DNA of 64,000 nucleotides, taken from positions 12,958,001 to 13,022,000 of the forward strand of contig OX467082.1 in assembly GCA_950106755.1 (NCBI GenBank), given 5' to 3'. Source of the DNA: Climacium dendroides (lineage: Eukaryota > Streptophyta > Bryopsida > Hypnales > Climaciaceae). The translations under genes were made by a program, and so were the position numbers. Below are positions 1-13,110 of the stretch, piece after piece. Numbering within the stretch: the first letter of the stretch is position 1; each line of letters begins with the position of its first letter. A model generated the notes under the pieces. That model was given only the letters and a program-made list of their open reading frames with translations, searched no databases and had not been told where the DNA came from.

Positions 1-360
1 TTTGAAACTTTTTTATGAATATAGAAAAATTGATTAGCTTCATGGAGATATAATTTTTTTTCAATTGATGCATGGGATCAAAAGTTATGTACAAATAAGT
101 TCAAAATAAGGAGAAGGGAGTAGGAAAATTTGAATTCTTTTTCATAGATTATCTTTTTTCTATATGAAAAACTTTGATTTGATCCATTTGGATTTGTTAT
201 GAGAAAGTTATGGACAATCTTGTTTTTTGGGCAATTATAGCAGCTTCTTGAAAAAATAACTTGTAGGATTCATTTTTTGAATGCAATTTTATAATTAAAA
301 AAAAGTTCCACATGGTTTAGTTTTCTTCCTAGAACAATCACACCATTGGGATTGAAGTTC
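1..360 (-). repeat. Interspersed repeat family R, truncated reverse copy
   Basis: The reverse complement contains the family hallmark near 300-355: an AATCCCAATGG-like block, then GATTGTTCTAG, then AAACTAAACC. It is followed by the same A-rich series found near 1590-1800 and 26325-26720. The copy runs off the left edge of the window. No coding potential is visible. Confidence 0.6.
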
Positions 361-1114
361 CTTCATAGTATTCTTATTCAATGAATTTCAGCCTTTCAAA
401 CATGTTCTTGGAATAAAGAGGTGGTTTGGTGGTTGCACCATTGATTTTCAAAGGATTACAAATAGGAATTGGAGAAGGTTGTTATCAAAACGTCTTTTTC
501 TTTTCATCAATAATGTAGAGCAATTTTGTATTGGTATAATGATATATATCCAAAAAATATTGAAGTATTTCAAATGGAGAATTCTATGCAGAGCCCCTCC
601 TATTGTATTTGATATCTTACTTGCAATTTTTCCATCAAGTTTATAAAACTTTGAAATAAAATGATGTTGTCATTCTATATTTCATTGTATATATATAATA
701 TACTAACCCTAAAATACCATGCATTCAAATGGATGAACCCAAGCATGTCTTGAGAACATAAAACCTCTGTTTTTTCATCCATCTAAACCTATAAATCCTT
801 ATATAAGTTCTCTTACATTTGTATGGTATAGAAGAAAAAATAAAAATTTCAAAAGATTCCTATAGTTAAGACTCAATACTCTAAACAAAGAAAAAAAAAC
901 TTGTGAAAATTAAAATTATTCAATCCAAATGAATTTTAGAAATAATTTTCTAATTTGGGTATTGAATTTTATTGAAAAATATAAGTCATTCTAGTAGTTG
1001 ATATAATCATATGAAGTATGAATGATGGATCATATTTTACACCTTTTGGTTGAAATTCATCTTTAAATTCTTCTTAAAAGTTGCATTTTATAGGACATCC
1101 TAACAATTCTAAAT

Positions 1115-2060
1115 TTTGTACTATCCCTCAGTTCTAAATCCGTGTTGTCCCAAGGCCATTTTTTTGGGTCAAAAAACATTTAAAACTACCATTTCAACGC
1201 AAACAACAAAAATCAAAATATTTGATTATTTTTCATATCCAATCATATTATCTTACACTAGAGTAATGTGGAAATGTTTGAGAGAAATGTCAAAACCTTT
1301 GAGTGCATCAATCACAAGATAAAAGTATTTAAAGTGAAGAAAATGATTTAAAAAAAAAATTCTAGCATGATTAGATTATAAAGTGGCTTCGAATCCTCTT
1401 AAGTTAAAATTTTTGTACTAAAGATTGTGAATTTAATTTTTTTAATGTTAAAAAATTGAGTTGAGAATTTGGGATTAAGAAAAATAAACTATAATTTTCA
1501 TTCTTAGAAAATAATTAAGTCAAAATAGATGTAAGTTAGAAAGAAAAACTAAATTGCTAATAACTCTGAGATGGAATTGAAATACACTAATCCCAATGGT
1601 GACATTGTTCTAGGAAGCAAACTAAACCACATGTAAATTTTTTTTCCAAAAGATTGTTAAAATGGGGTTGAAAAATGTATCCAATATTTTATTTTCTCAT
1701 AAGTTTGCTAAGATTTTTTGCAAAACAAGAAGGTTTATAACTTTTACATTACTTATCCAAATAGAAGGAATCAAATCTTTCCATATAGAAAAATATAATA
1801 TATAAAAATAAAATTAAAACAACTTATTTTAACTTTTTGGATTTTTAACACCTTGCTTTCTCTTGTTTTTGTGGCAAATTTTTTGCTTCCAAGCAATAAT
1901 TGAAATAAAAACTATATTTCTAGAAAGCTAATTAGTTTTCCTATCTTGAAAAAAAAGGGTTTAAAAAATCAGGCCAAAAATTGAGATCACAGGTACCTAT
2001 CTAAACCCTAAAGAGTGCCTTGAGGAGACTTGGGACTTTAGAAGTTAAGGGATCAAACTC
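1115..2060 (+). repeat. Interspersed repeat family R, about 0.9 kb
   Basis: The copy starts with a GTCCCAAGGCC block and a TTGGGTCAAAAAACA block. It passes through AATCCCAATGGTGA...GTTCTAGGAAGCAAACTAAACC near 1590-1637 and ends near GGGACTTTAGAAGTTAA. The same order recurs at 25975-26800, 30290-30870, 33115-53390 (interrupted) and 55525-56415, and reversed at 63120-64000. No reading frame is conserved between copies, so it looks like a non-coding repeat or a very old element remnant. Confidence 0.6.
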
Positions 2061-3856
2061 CTAAATGAACAAATGTTCATTGATTTAATGGGACACTTGA
2101 AATTTTAGGTAGGATTGTACACTAAAAATTGCTAATGGTTGTTCTCAATTTTGACAAAAGGTGGAGACATTCAATGGTGGAGAGACCTAAATTCATCATG
2201 AGCAAAAAATTTAATTTCAAGACAGCTCAAAGTCTATTGACCCCATTTTGCATTTTGCAAGATTGAAAGTGTCTAAATTTTTTCCACAAATTTTTATAAT
2301 AGTCCTCTATGTTTTCTATGGTTGAAGTTTAGAAAAAAAATATTTTTAATTTTGGGATACACTCTAAAAATGATAATTTTTGACATTTTTTCTTTAAAAA
2401 TCCTCTAGTTGTTCAAATTTTGAACATCAAATGAACGCAAATACCTTCCAAGTACACAAAAATGCATTTTTTTCATTCATTGATTTTATTGAAGATTCTT
2501 ATGTTAGTTCTTTAACATTTATATAATATAGATCCTAAAGATTTTGCTTTGCAAATATTCTATAATTCAAAGAGTATTGGTAGATTTAACTTCAAAAAAT
2601 AACTTTTGCAATTCAAAAAATGACCCTTCAAAATTTTCTTGAATAAAAATGTAAAATAAAAATCTTCAAAAATCACAATGATAAGAACTTAACATTTTAA
2701 TCTTAGAGTATAAAAATTCTCGTAAAAAATACAAATTTTCAATTTACAATCAACTTTAGCAAGAATTTTTAATTATACGATTCAATATTATTGAAAAATA
2801 TGGATTTGCATACTAGTAATATAACCGTATGAATATGATCAATGGATCATAACTTATAACTATTGTTTAAGATTCATCATTAAATTATTCTTCTAATTTT
2901 CATTTTACAATACATCTTTATAAATTTTGACGACTCCTAGTCCTATATGAATTAAACCCCTAATGATCTAAGGTGGTGTACTTTTAAAATGGGCCAAAAC
3001 TACCAAGAACTTGAGTAATTTATTTGTTCATTTTTTTTCTTTGAGATCAAATAGAAAATAACATAGGATCTTTTAATTTACATTGAGAGTGAGCACATCA
3101 AAAAATGTAGACTATTCGACTGCACAATTTAGTAGATATTTAAGTTTGAGGTTTTAATTGGGGTCAATGGAAAAACAAGGCAACACACTTTGAAGGATTA
3201 TATTTTAGTGAGAATATTTGGAAATGATGACCTTTTGTGCATATTGAAAGACTTAAGAGTTGAAAATGCTCATCACAAATTTCACAACATTCTAGTTATT
3301 TTGCAATTATTGGTAAAGCTTACAATGTACATTGGGCAGTGAAATGAGAGTAGTGTTTGTAAGAAACACAAAAATGGGTACACTTGTCTTTTCCTTGAGC
3401 TCGTTGGAGTGCCCTTTTTGAGGTGGGCAAAAATCCCATTGGTTGGTTGACTTTTCAATCCATGCCCAATTTGAACCAAAAAAACATGAGCCGTAAACTA
3501 CACTACACCTCTCAACTTCAAAAAACTCCACAAGGTGGAGTTTAAATTGGAATTTGATGAAATTACTTTTGTTAGATTCATGATACAATCTATTATTTGG
3601 AAATAATTAACAATATTATAAAAGAATCAACATTTCAGAATGGGAAGCTCAAAAATAGAGGCATCGTCTAGAAAACGATCACTTGGGCTGTTAGGGGTTA
3701 AAAAGATTGTAAGGATACAATAATTAATTTTGCCAAATCCAACTGCAGCAGTTGGTTTGGAATTTTAAACAAAGTATTTCAATTTCAATTTTGAAAATTG
3801 CATGCATTCCCCAAATTGAGCGAGAAAGCTTTAGGAGCCTCATCCATACCTTAAAT

Positions 3857-3892
3857 TTGTTTGTTTGTTTTGTTTGTTTTGTTTTGTTTGTT
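3857..3892. repeat. TTTG/TGTTT microsatellite
   Basis: Imperfect run of TTTG and TTTTG units. Confidence 0.8.
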
Positions 3893-6658
3893 ACATTGAG
3901 ATCTCTCGAATCGTGCATGCCCTAGTTGTGTGCTTGGTACTGTCGGAAAGCCCTCGGCAAAGAGGGATGCACAGGCTCTGTTTCATGGCATTCGAATGTA
4001 TGATGTAAAAGTTATTGAATTTCAAAAAGGTTTTATATTGAATTAAAAAAGTAGGAAAATTACTTTTACTTTTTATTTTGACTGTAGTAACCGCAGAGGG
4101 TACAGAACTTTTTTTCCCCTCTTGGGTCCAGCCAGCACGAACTTGAAGGCCTCTACAGTACCAAGGTGGAAATTGATGTGCCACTACGCTTCCATTTGAA
4201 TGATATATCCCTTTTTTGTTGAGAAGACATTCAAGCTTCAGGGTGATGAATGGAAGAGTTAATGGTTTACGAATGGGAGGTTGGAACCCCCAACCCACAA
4301 ATCATTGCCTCCAACTCACCTCAAAATTCTTGCTTTTAATGTGGGGTAGTGTTGTAATATTACATGTCAGCTTTCCTGACTGCTTACCACTTGTTTATTT
4401 GCGCATATTGAAAGGTGGACACTACCAATGACCTTAGCCTTTAAGGGTAAGTGTAAAGACTCTTGCCACAACAATTGAATTCACAAGATGTTCAATTGTT
4501 CATGTCAACATTTTGAATTGTGTATCTAATTTAATGGTACAACTTGGGGACTGAACTCATTGTTGGGATCCTGGACTGATTATTTCAGAATTAATATTCA
4601 GAGATGCTCTAAATGAGCTTGTATTAAGACTAATTGATCTCATCAATAAATTACTTGAGGCAAGATTACTTGATGCAATCATGCATCAAACAAGTGTGGT
4701 TATTTGGGTTAAGAGCAGTCCATTATGATGACCCCCAAGCAGCAAGGTCAACCTTCAAAATTGAAGCAGCCCAACCCGTTGAACCTTGTGGTAAAAGTAA
4801 AAAAAAGTTATTTAAGCTTAAATTCTGTTGTGCACTTGCCCTCATCTTTGAGTGTAGATTCTTCAACTATGCATCCCAGCAGGTGTGAGCTCAGGTGGTG
4901 CCATTAAAGAAGTCAAATGGCTTGCCAAGGAAAGGAAAGGGAATGCTGTTCATAAAAGTGCCCGTTTGAAGAGCTGGAAACTTAATTTGGTGAGGGTAAA
5001 AATTTTTACATATTTTTTTTTCTCAGTAAACCTTCCTTGGAAGGTAAATAAAATTGGCATCTAACCCAAGTTGTTTCATGTTTTTTGGAGCTTCATGGAA
5101 TTAGTTATGATTTTTTCAAGTTGAAATGGAGTGGTCACTAAAAGTGTCTTCTTCCTTCAATGTACATTGTTGGTGCAAAGAAAAAGTGAAATGTACAAGT
5201 ACTATATATTTTTCAAAAGGTGGATGCCTTCAGAGCCATAGTGATTTATGGACCTCCTACCTTACAACATAACAAAAAATTAATTCTTATTTTATTTATG
5301 AAGTTCTAGCAACAATGGTTGTGTGATTTCATGAAATTAAAAAAAAAAAAAAATTTGGTACTCAATTTTGATGTATTGCCAATGCATTGACAAAGGAAAA
5401 TTTTCATTTAATTTTTTTTCTAATAGTGACCTTTAGGTTTGAACTAGTTTAGTTGATATTTTAAATCTTACATATTTATATCTATTTTTATATTGAAAAA
5501 TATAGGATGAAGTAGGTGAGAATATATTCATGACTAAAACCATAAATATATTCATGGTTTGGAGGGAGCAACTATTGCTTTGTGTATTTTTAGTCTTGCT
5601 TTCTAATTTGTCCAAGCCGCTTGCGGCTGGGTGCTTGTGTTTCTCTTTCATGCAATATAAGACTCCTTTATTTGTGTCAAAAAATAATGCCAAAGGAAGT
5701 TACAAATAATGCATCAAATAATTTGTATGGCCTTCTATATACTACACAAATTTATATGCCATTTTTTGCATATTCATTAATCTTGTCGTTTACATTTATA
5801 TGTATTATATATTAAAAGAATTTAGTCTAAATATTTGAATATTTCTATATGTAAATATTTAAATAAATTACAAATAAAAATAGGTTAATTTTAAAAAGAG
5901 TTTTTTTTTCTTTGTAATTAGGGATTTTTGAGTTTTTTTGGATGATAGGGTTTTAGAAGAGTTTCATTGTAGGGCATTTTGTTTGGTAGTCATTTTGGAG
6001 TGCATTGCTCAACATCCATAATTCCTCTTTCAACTTTATGCTTTAAGGACTACAATTTGTACACCATACAACTCATTCTTGATGTTTGTGAGATGGTTGT
6101 TTGTTTGAGGTCAAGGTCCAATTGAAGGATTTGTTGCAAAGCCATCAAATGTATCTTGTACCAGTACATAGACATCATACATATATCAATTCAATAGATT
6201 TTCACACAAATTCTTTATAATAGTGCACATTATATTTTGTATCTTGATGGAGACATTAGTTCACATCGTCTCCTTATTGAAGGTACATATGCGGAAGTGC
6301 CTCAACAATGAGAGGTTACTCTATGCTTGTAGCAGTGACCACAATACAAAACACATATGTGAAAATCTACAAAAGATAGACCCCCAAAGAACATCACCTT
6401 GTTAAACCATGTTTCTAATATTTTCAATAATAAAAGATTGAGTGGATAGTCACTAATAACGCAAAGAGAAGTGAAGCCCTAGAATTTCTTACACTATTCA
6501 AAGTCAATCAAAATTGATAGTCTAAAGAAGTTTTGGGTATGTATTAATTATTACATTTATGCTAAACATGAGCTCATAAGTAAATTTTAAACATTCTAGT
6601 GCATAATACTATATAAGCAATATATATTAAATTAATTTATAAATTATATATATAACAA

Positions 6659-6683
6659 TGATATATATATATATATATATATA
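6659..6683. repeat. (AT)n microsatellite
   Basis: Uninterrupted AT dinucleotide run. Confidence 0.9.
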
Positions 6684-6723
6684 AATTGTTAATAGTTACA
6701 ACAATCTCACTTGAAAAAGTTGA

Positions 6724-7045
6724 TGGGCAATTTCGTTCAAATGGTGAAATTCCTCTACTTTGGCAGTTTTTACAGTTCAGAGCGGGCGTTTTGAAGTGTA
6801 CAAATGTCATAGATATCTTAAATCTATATCACTCTTAGATGTTTGAAATCTACACCTGTGTTAGATGTCACTTTTATAATTCAGATCGTGCAGTCTGAAA
6901 TCTATAGTAGTCATAGATTTCTTAAATCTATAAATAACCAAGATTCTTGAAAACTATACCTGTCCTAGATGTCACTTTTACAATTCAGAGTGGGCGGTCT
7001 GAAAAATGGCACATGGAATGCCGCCATTTTAACGAAATTCCCCAT
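6724..7045. mobile_element. MITE-like inverted-repeat element with internal 105-bp repeats
   Basis: The left end TGGGCAATTTCGTT pairs with the reverse complement of the right end (ATGGGGAATTTCGTT), followed on each side by an AAATGG-type block. GTTGA flanks the element on both sides (6719-6723 and 7046-7050), consistent with a 5-bp target duplication. Inside, a block around TTCAGAGYGGGCG is present three times at about 6771, 6875 and 6980, a period near 105 bp. There is no coding capacity, so it is probably a non-autonomous DNA transposon. The superfamily is not resolved. Confidence 0.6.
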
Positions 7046-7140
7046 GTTGACAAATGGCACTTGAAAATCTCTACAAAATTGATAGAGTAGCAAAAGAAAG
7101 GTGTATAATGAAACAATTCTGAATAGCTAGATAGCTAGAT

Positions 7141-7600
7141 TTACATGTAAAGATTTATTATTGATTACAAATATACATGATTAACTGAGTGATATGACAT
7201 GTAGAAGTGTTAGTCCTTCAATGGACACAACATAGTTGACCTAGTGACCTAACTTCTATTCTTTTTATAGAGAACCTTAAGCAATTAACATAAAAATTGA
7301 ACATCAAGAGTGGATAACAATTGTAGCCCCCCTAATATTAAACATTCACAACCTTTTTTAGTTGAAGCAAAAGGAATCTTGGATTGAATTTGGCTAGACA
7401 ATTGTTACCACGGCTCAAAATGTCACTTCTACATCAAATTTACATGTAAAGATTCGTTATTGATTACAAATACACATGATTGATTGAATAGACATAAGCT
7501 ATACAACTTGTTAACTAGTTCTTTTATTGGCATAACATAGTTGACCTATTAACATGACTTCTCCTCTTTTAATAAATGGCCTAGAGCAATCAACATCAAG
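7141..7600 (+). repeat. Direct repeat, two diverged copies of about 170 bp
   Basis: The segment from TTACATGTAAAG at 7141 to about 7313 recurs at 7440-7600 in the same order: an ATTGATTACAAATA block, CAACATAGTTGACCTA, CAATTAACAT/CAATCAACAT, then ATCAAGAGTG. The copies differ by substitutions and small indels. They could be a tandem duplication or the remains of terminal repeats of a short element. Confidence 0.55.
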
Positions 7601-9989
7601 AGTGAAGTTTGTAGCACTTCATCATTAAGATTTTTTCCTTAACCATTTGGTATCATTTCATGAAAGCCATAAGGCAAAATTCTTGTTTTCAAAACTCTTG
7701 GTAAGAAATCCAAGGGTTTTTTCCTACAATTGTCATTCTTTCCTATGTCTTTTTGTAATATGTTGAATGACTTTTAATGTTCAAATGAATGTTTAATTTA
7801 AATGTCTTCAACAATGCCTTCCATCTCTTCTATAGATATGATAACATTTACAATCTTGTTTCATAAAATTCTAGGCCCCATAATAAATCATGTTCATGAG
7901 TTTATATATGTAGTTAAAAAAAGCTTCAAAGCAATTAATGTAGCTTTTGCTTCAAATTGAACTGAATATTCAACTTCATGTCAAATGAATGCAATTCAAT
8001 ATCAAAAATATCATTCAAAACAATTAAACAAAGACAAAAAACTCACATAGTCTATTATAGAATAAACAACTTCCATCAAAATATAGTATTCATATAGATC
8101 TAATTATTCATTGTTATTATTTATTATAAAATTACAACAAATAATTTTAATAATTTTTTTTCAATTATTTAATTTTTTCCAGCATAGCATTTGAGATCTT
8201 CAAATCAATGTCTATATTGCTATTAATTGATGTAAATTTCAACCTTGTAAAGTTAAACAAAAAAAATTAGCATATTATAATTTTGGATAATGTAAATTTC
8301 CACATTGCATTGTATTTTGTGTATTAAGATAGGATATATGTATGCATATATGTATTTACTATAGCTTAAATTGATTTGTATTTTGACTTTTGTGTTTTAT
8401 CTTATTCAATTTTCCATTATTAGTTACAATATAGATTAGAAAAGATTCCAATATTCTAAAAAGAGTTTTGAAATGGATTGATTATTTGAATTTGCAAGGT
8501 TACAACCAATCTAATGGAATATATTTCATTTTGTTTCTCATACAACTTTCAAATTTGACTACACTCATAATCAAACTTTCAACCTTTAAATCTTTTTTTC
8601 TATTATATCTCCAATGTTTGAATTGATTAAAAATATTGCCCCCCTACAACACTAGTATAAAACTGGGTTGCGTAGACTAGAGAAAATGACCCACATGAAG
8701 ACCCACATGATGAACTTGACTACTAGTGGGTTTTTTTGTAGTCATTTGTTTAGTATATGTTCCAAGTTTCCACTAGAGTAAATTCAATCAATCTAAACTA
8801 ATAGGACAAACTCCAATAATTATTACACACACTTGATTTTAAGAAATCAAAGAAAGAACATAATCAATAAATACTAGAGTTTGATTTAAAGTATATTTCT
8901 AATTTAATACAAGTTTGTAGAAACATTCAAAATACATTTTAAAAACTTCAATGATCCTTTGAATACCAATGCCTAACTACGACGCCATTTGAGCCAACGA
9001 GTAAACAATCAATCCCTTGACCTTCTATTGTAACATTGAGTAGCCTAGTGAGAATCAACCCTTGAGTTCTCTAGCGCCTCAAATCTCGCCTCTCAAAATT
9101 GAAAGATTTCCTTGTTTGACTATTATAATCTTTTCAATGTTACATCAAAGGACGTGTGATGTGTCCCTTTCCTTGGTCTCCACTACCAATCGGTACAGTC
9201 AATTTATGTGTGTCTTTTGAGTTGACAATTTGATTGAAATGAATTCAAGAAGGGTCTCGATTTTTAAAAACACGCATTGGTTGGGCGCTTAGGGGTTAAG
9301 ATAGGAGGTCTATCAACCATCCCTTTCAACATACCTACTTCATCAATGACAATCATTGACATTTCAAGGAAAATATCGCTCATTCCTAGATAGAGGCTGC
9401 ATTTAGAACCCGGTGGGTTTATGAACCCTCCCTTCCGGTTGGAAGCATATCCAAGGTATTTGTTTCACTGAGTCAACTAACTACCGTCAATGTGGTGCAT
9501 ATACGAGTGCATATACAACAGAAGAAAAGGTCAAAAGTGAGGGTGAGAGATGAGATGCAAAAACGAGCAGGCACGTAAAGGAGAAGACACCGAGGATAAG
9601 AGAATAATGGGATTCTATTGGGGGCGGTATCATCTCCGTCCTGTTGTTCCTTGCCGGAATCCTGTGCTGATCCGTCGGGGCCAGGAGCTCCGCTGCGCTG
9701 CCTTGCTTTGCTTTGCCGTTGCCTTGCTGAACCTTATCTCTCCAGGAAAGTCGAAATCAATGAAACCAAAAGGTGCAGAATATGGAGAACCCAACCCAAC
9801 CGAAACAGGGTCGCCAGAAAGAAGAGCGAGAGACCATTGGCATGGCTCCGGCTGTCACCAACAACTGATATATTATGCTGCAGCAAAAGAGGAATCTTTG
9901 CAGCTTGGAAGGCAAGATTCAAGCGTTGGAAATGCTTTGATTTATTGCTCTCCCACCCCCACCCCCCCCAAAAACAACAACAACGTGAT

Positions 9990-10527
9990 GTCCCCACCTT
10001 AGTTTCGGCCAAAGAAAAGAAGAAGAGGAAGAAAATAACAGTTTTCAAAAGGGCCCAAAGAACGTCCCCACCTTAGTTTGGGCCCAAAAAGAAAGACAAA
10101 GAAAAACAGTTTTTAAAGGGCCCAAAGAATGTCCTCACTTTAGTTTGGGCCCAAAAAGAAGAAGAAAAAAAACAGTTTTCAAAGAATGTCCCCACCTTAC
10201 ATAACATTGTATAACCATGCAATGGTCCTTCTCCATGCTAGGAAGGTATTATGCTTTGTTAGATACGTGGGATTCATTGTAGGGGGCTCCTTTTCAAGGA
10301 TGCAGGAGGGCCCTTTGCTTCATTAGTAAACAATATTATGTAGTTTCAACCGAAAAAGAAGGAGGAAAAACAATTTTCAAAGGGCCTTAAAAAAATTGTC
10401 CCCACCTTAGTTTCAGCTCAGATAAGAAGAAGAAAATAACATTTTTTTAAGGGCCCAAAGAATGTCCCCACCTTCGTTTCAGCCCCCCTTCTCAGAAGAA
10501 AAAAACAGTTTTGTGAGGGACCCCAAT
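9990..10527 (+). repeat. Minisatellite, about 67-bp unit, six copies
   Basis: Units begin with GTCCCCACCTTAG at 9990, 10064, 10131, 10188, 10398 and 10464. Each continues through TTTSGGCCCAAA, an AAGAAGAAGA run, AACAGTTTT and GGGCCCAAAGAA. Spacings are 74, 67, 57, 210 and 66 bp. The 210-bp spacing becomes 67 bp once the 141-bp insertion and its 2-bp duplication are removed. No coding role is evident. Confidence 0.85.
10200..10340. mobile_element. Small MITE (141 bp) with TA target duplication
   Basis: The insertion interrupts the fourth unit of the minisatellite exactly between CCACCTTA and GTTTC. The neighbouring units therefore show the empty site directly. TA is duplicated at 10198-10199 and 10341-10342. 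The ends are inverted repeats, CATAACATTGT on the left and CATAATATTGT on the reverse of the right. TA duplication and short inverted ends fit a Tc1/mariner (Stowaway-like) non-autonomous element. There is no coding capacity. Confidence 0.75.
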
Positions 10528-11850
10528 GGAAAGCGCCCCCCTGAAAATGTCCCCCTCCAACCCCAAAAGGAGCTACCATCAAGGGGAAAAGTCTCATTCT
10601 TTTGGGGGACATGGCTTAATTGTGACGGTCTTTTGCCTGTCATTTGGAGGGATTTCGGTCCTGCAATTAGGGTACCAGGGTACCCAAAGTCCCCAACTGT
10701 TGGTCCGGCCTAACGAGGGTCCGGCCCACACCATGGAAAACTTTACTTTGATTCCCTTGGTAATTGGGGTTGAGGAGGAGCCCTCCATTATTCCCTTCTT
10801 TTTTTCCACACTTGTTCCCTTTTTTTTAATATATATTAATAATATTATTCCTTGGGTTTATGAACAAAGTTTGACCCAGTTGCAACAAATACCAAGATCC
10901 CTGGGCCTGCAAGTCGATTTGGGCAATTTATCATAAGAAAGGCTAGCTTCCCCCCTTTCTTTTGTCCGTCCAAGGCCCATTGCTTCCTTCTATGGGCCTG
11001 GTGCAATTTGCCCCCCCTCGGTGGCCCATTAGAGTGGGAGGGATACACCCATATGCGGTGGGTTCATTTGCAGTGGGTGAGAAATTAGTGTGGCCCACAA
11101 TAATTATGTCCAAGGAGGTCGCAGTTGTAAGTTCCTTTGCAGCTTCCGAGGTGATCAAAAGGACCACACTAAAATCGAAAAAAAAAAAAAATGAAAATAT
11201 GTGAGTATTAGACCTATTTACCATGGTCTCTTGACTCTCTTCGCTAATTACCACAGTCTACACCATAAATATGTGGCACAATAGACAGTGTAGGGGTCCT
11301 TTATTTTCCAATACTCCAGTTTAGAAACTGAAATCCTGGTACTCCGAAATACTATTGGGCCATGAGTGGGTTCCCAAAACTCATCAATGGGGTTTTTGGC
11401 CGAGCTTGAAAGTCCAATTTTTTTAAAAACATTTCCTTTTTCTTCTCTTTCGGAGCCCTCAATATAATAAGTCCGGAACAGAAAGGACCAATAAATTCCG
11501 GTAAGGATCTTCCACGAACCTATTTTCAGATCCACCCAGAAGGTTAGCTATTTACAACTGCAATTAAGCTGCCTGGAAAATGGTGTTTCTTTGAGCCTCC
11601 AACATATAAATAAAAAACTCAAACGTTTGCCAATATCAATAACGGGTGATCTCAGTTCGTAATGAACTGATCGAAGTCAAACTTTCAGAAGTCCTGCAAC
11701 GGAAGATGGAACTAGGATTGGGGGAGTCCAAAATTTGAATACCTGGAATGAACAGTAAATTCTGGTTCGGATCTTCCCTATTTTCAGACCTACTAATAGC
11801 TTAATTTCCAACTGAAATCAATCTGCCTAAAAATGATTTTTCATTCGAGA

Positions 11851-11880
11851 CCCCACCCCACCCCACCCCACCCCACCCCC
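11851..11880 (+). repeat. (CCCCA)n minisatellite
   Basis: Five to six tandem CCCCA units; the opposite strand is G-rich. Confidence 0.9.
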
Positions 11881-12179
11881 TAACTCCCAACTTCTAACCG
11901 ACCCACTTTTTTTGGCCAATATTTAGAAAGAGATTCGTACTTGACTGAATTTTACTCAAGGCTTTTTCAGATATACAAGGAACTTGGTTATTTTGCAAGT
12001 CCCCAATCAAAAAATATTTATTCCTGTAACTTGTATGTTTATTTCTATTTTGAAATCAAAGGGAAGGACTGAACAGGCAGGAATGGGGAGTAAAGTCGGG
12101 TTCGGATATTCACCCCCGCTGGCCCCTATTTCCAAACTGCAATGGAGCACTAATCCAGTGACAAAAATACACTGACTGG

Positions 12180-13110
12180 GATCAGAAGTTTCTCCCCAGC
12201 GGGAGGGAAGGCCGGGAGCCAAAAGAAAGCGCGTGCAGCGCAACGCAGGGCACATGCGTGGGGAGGTTCTCGGGACGGGAAAGCAGATTCCCAACCGCCG
12301 TGGCCGGCCGCGCGCAGACGGCGGCCCACGCAGGCAGCTCGGGCCATGCCACTGCACCCGCCCACGGACTCGCAGCAGCAGCAGCAGCGAGCAAGCGAGC
12401 GAGCAGGGGCAAGGCCGCCAGTCATCAGTTGCTGGTCTGGGCCACTCCACCACTGATGATGAAGAGCAGCTCGCTGCGGCTGCCATCTCAAGACCGGGAT
12501 TGCCTGGAATCGGGATCAGGGCCAGCGGGCCACTCTACCAGCCAGCCATTTCAGCCAGCCAGCCACCCAAGCAGCCGCAGTGGGACATCCTCTGGGTCGA
12601 AGAAGGAAGTGTCGGCCCCCGGTTCGACGGCCTCCATCATTATCACCAATTCACCACCCCAATCGCCTGCCTAGTTGTGGACCAAGACGCTGGAACCCGG
12701 CGTCCAGGCGTCTAGCAGGGACGGACGACTGGAGACGCATGCAGGTACCGGTATCTGGCCGCCCTCCTCGCAGCGTAGCCCGAGTCAGATAAGTTATACT
12801 ACAACGCCAGCAACAGCAACAGCCGCGGCAGCAACGTCCAGCAATGAGACTCGGTTCTTCATTTGGTGGGTTCCTCTCTTTTTGACCTTCTCCCGCACGT
12901 GTCGGTGCGCTCTTTGTGTCGCGAAACGCGGATGCAGACCAACACTTCTTCTTCCTTCCTCTGCGAGTTAGCGTTCGGTCGGGCTCTCTCTCTCTCTGTC
13001 TCTCTGGGTTTTGGAGGTATGCGAATTGCAGGCCTCTGCTGTAGTGCTCGGAGAGATCGAGAAGGCCGCGCCGACTTGTTTCGTGTTGAGATCATTTGGG
13101 GATGCTAGCT
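12180..13110 (+). promoter_or_regulatory. GC-rich, CpG-rich promoter/leader region upstream of the GRAS gene
   Basis: Base composition rises sharply here compared with both sides, with many CG dinucleotides, a (CAG)n/(GCGAGCAA)n stretch near 12370-12405 and a CT-rich tract at 12984-13005. Long open frames occur in several frames at once on both strands, a composition effect, and none is recognisable as a protein. CT-rich tracts and CpG-rich DNA are common around plant transcription starts and 5' UTRs. I infer that this is the promoter and/or first non-coding exon of the gene at 14515. A GGAG|GTATGC sequence near 13013 could be a donor of a leader intron, with TTGCTTGCAG near 14122-14131 as a possible acceptor. 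Transcript evidence is absent. Confidence 0.4.
12984..13005 (+). repeat. CT-rich tract
   Basis: CTCTCTCTCTCTCTGTCTCT run, typical of plant 5' leader or initiator regions. Confidence 0.8.

Larger units (their letters stand above)
1..9400. other. AT-rich gene-free DNA
   Basis: No protein-coding gene is recognisable here. Open frames are short, AT-rich and lack known motifs. The stretch holds diverged long interspersed repeats, short A/T runs, a small inverted-repeat element near 6.7-7.0 kb and a direct repeat near 7.1-7.6 kb, listed separately. From about 2.1 to 6.6 kb and 7.6 to 9.4 kb I see nothing beyond low-complexity sequence and old repeat debris. Confidence 0.6.
9400..12180. other. Intergenic, less AT-rich edge of the gene island
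   Basis: Base composition becomes more balanced here. Several overlapping open frames of 100-152 codons occur in three frames at once (9550-10076), as expected where stop codons are rarer. None has a recognisable motif. The clear features are the 67-bp minisatellite, a small MITE and a CCCCA repeat, listed separately. No gene is supported. Confidence 0.5.

Noticed and set aside
3891..4431. 135-codon and 71-codon frames on opposite strands
   Set aside because: No motif, no splice or start context, and they lie in AT-rich debris.
9550..10076. Open frames of 104-152 codons on both strands
   Set aside because: They overlap in three frames, run into the 67-bp minisatellite and show no recognisable motif. 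Best explained by base composition.
12233..12971. Long open frames in the GC-rich region upstream of the GRAS gene
   Set aside because: Open in several frames on both strands at once, with low-complexity Ala/Ser/Pro/Arg content. More likely promoter or leader.
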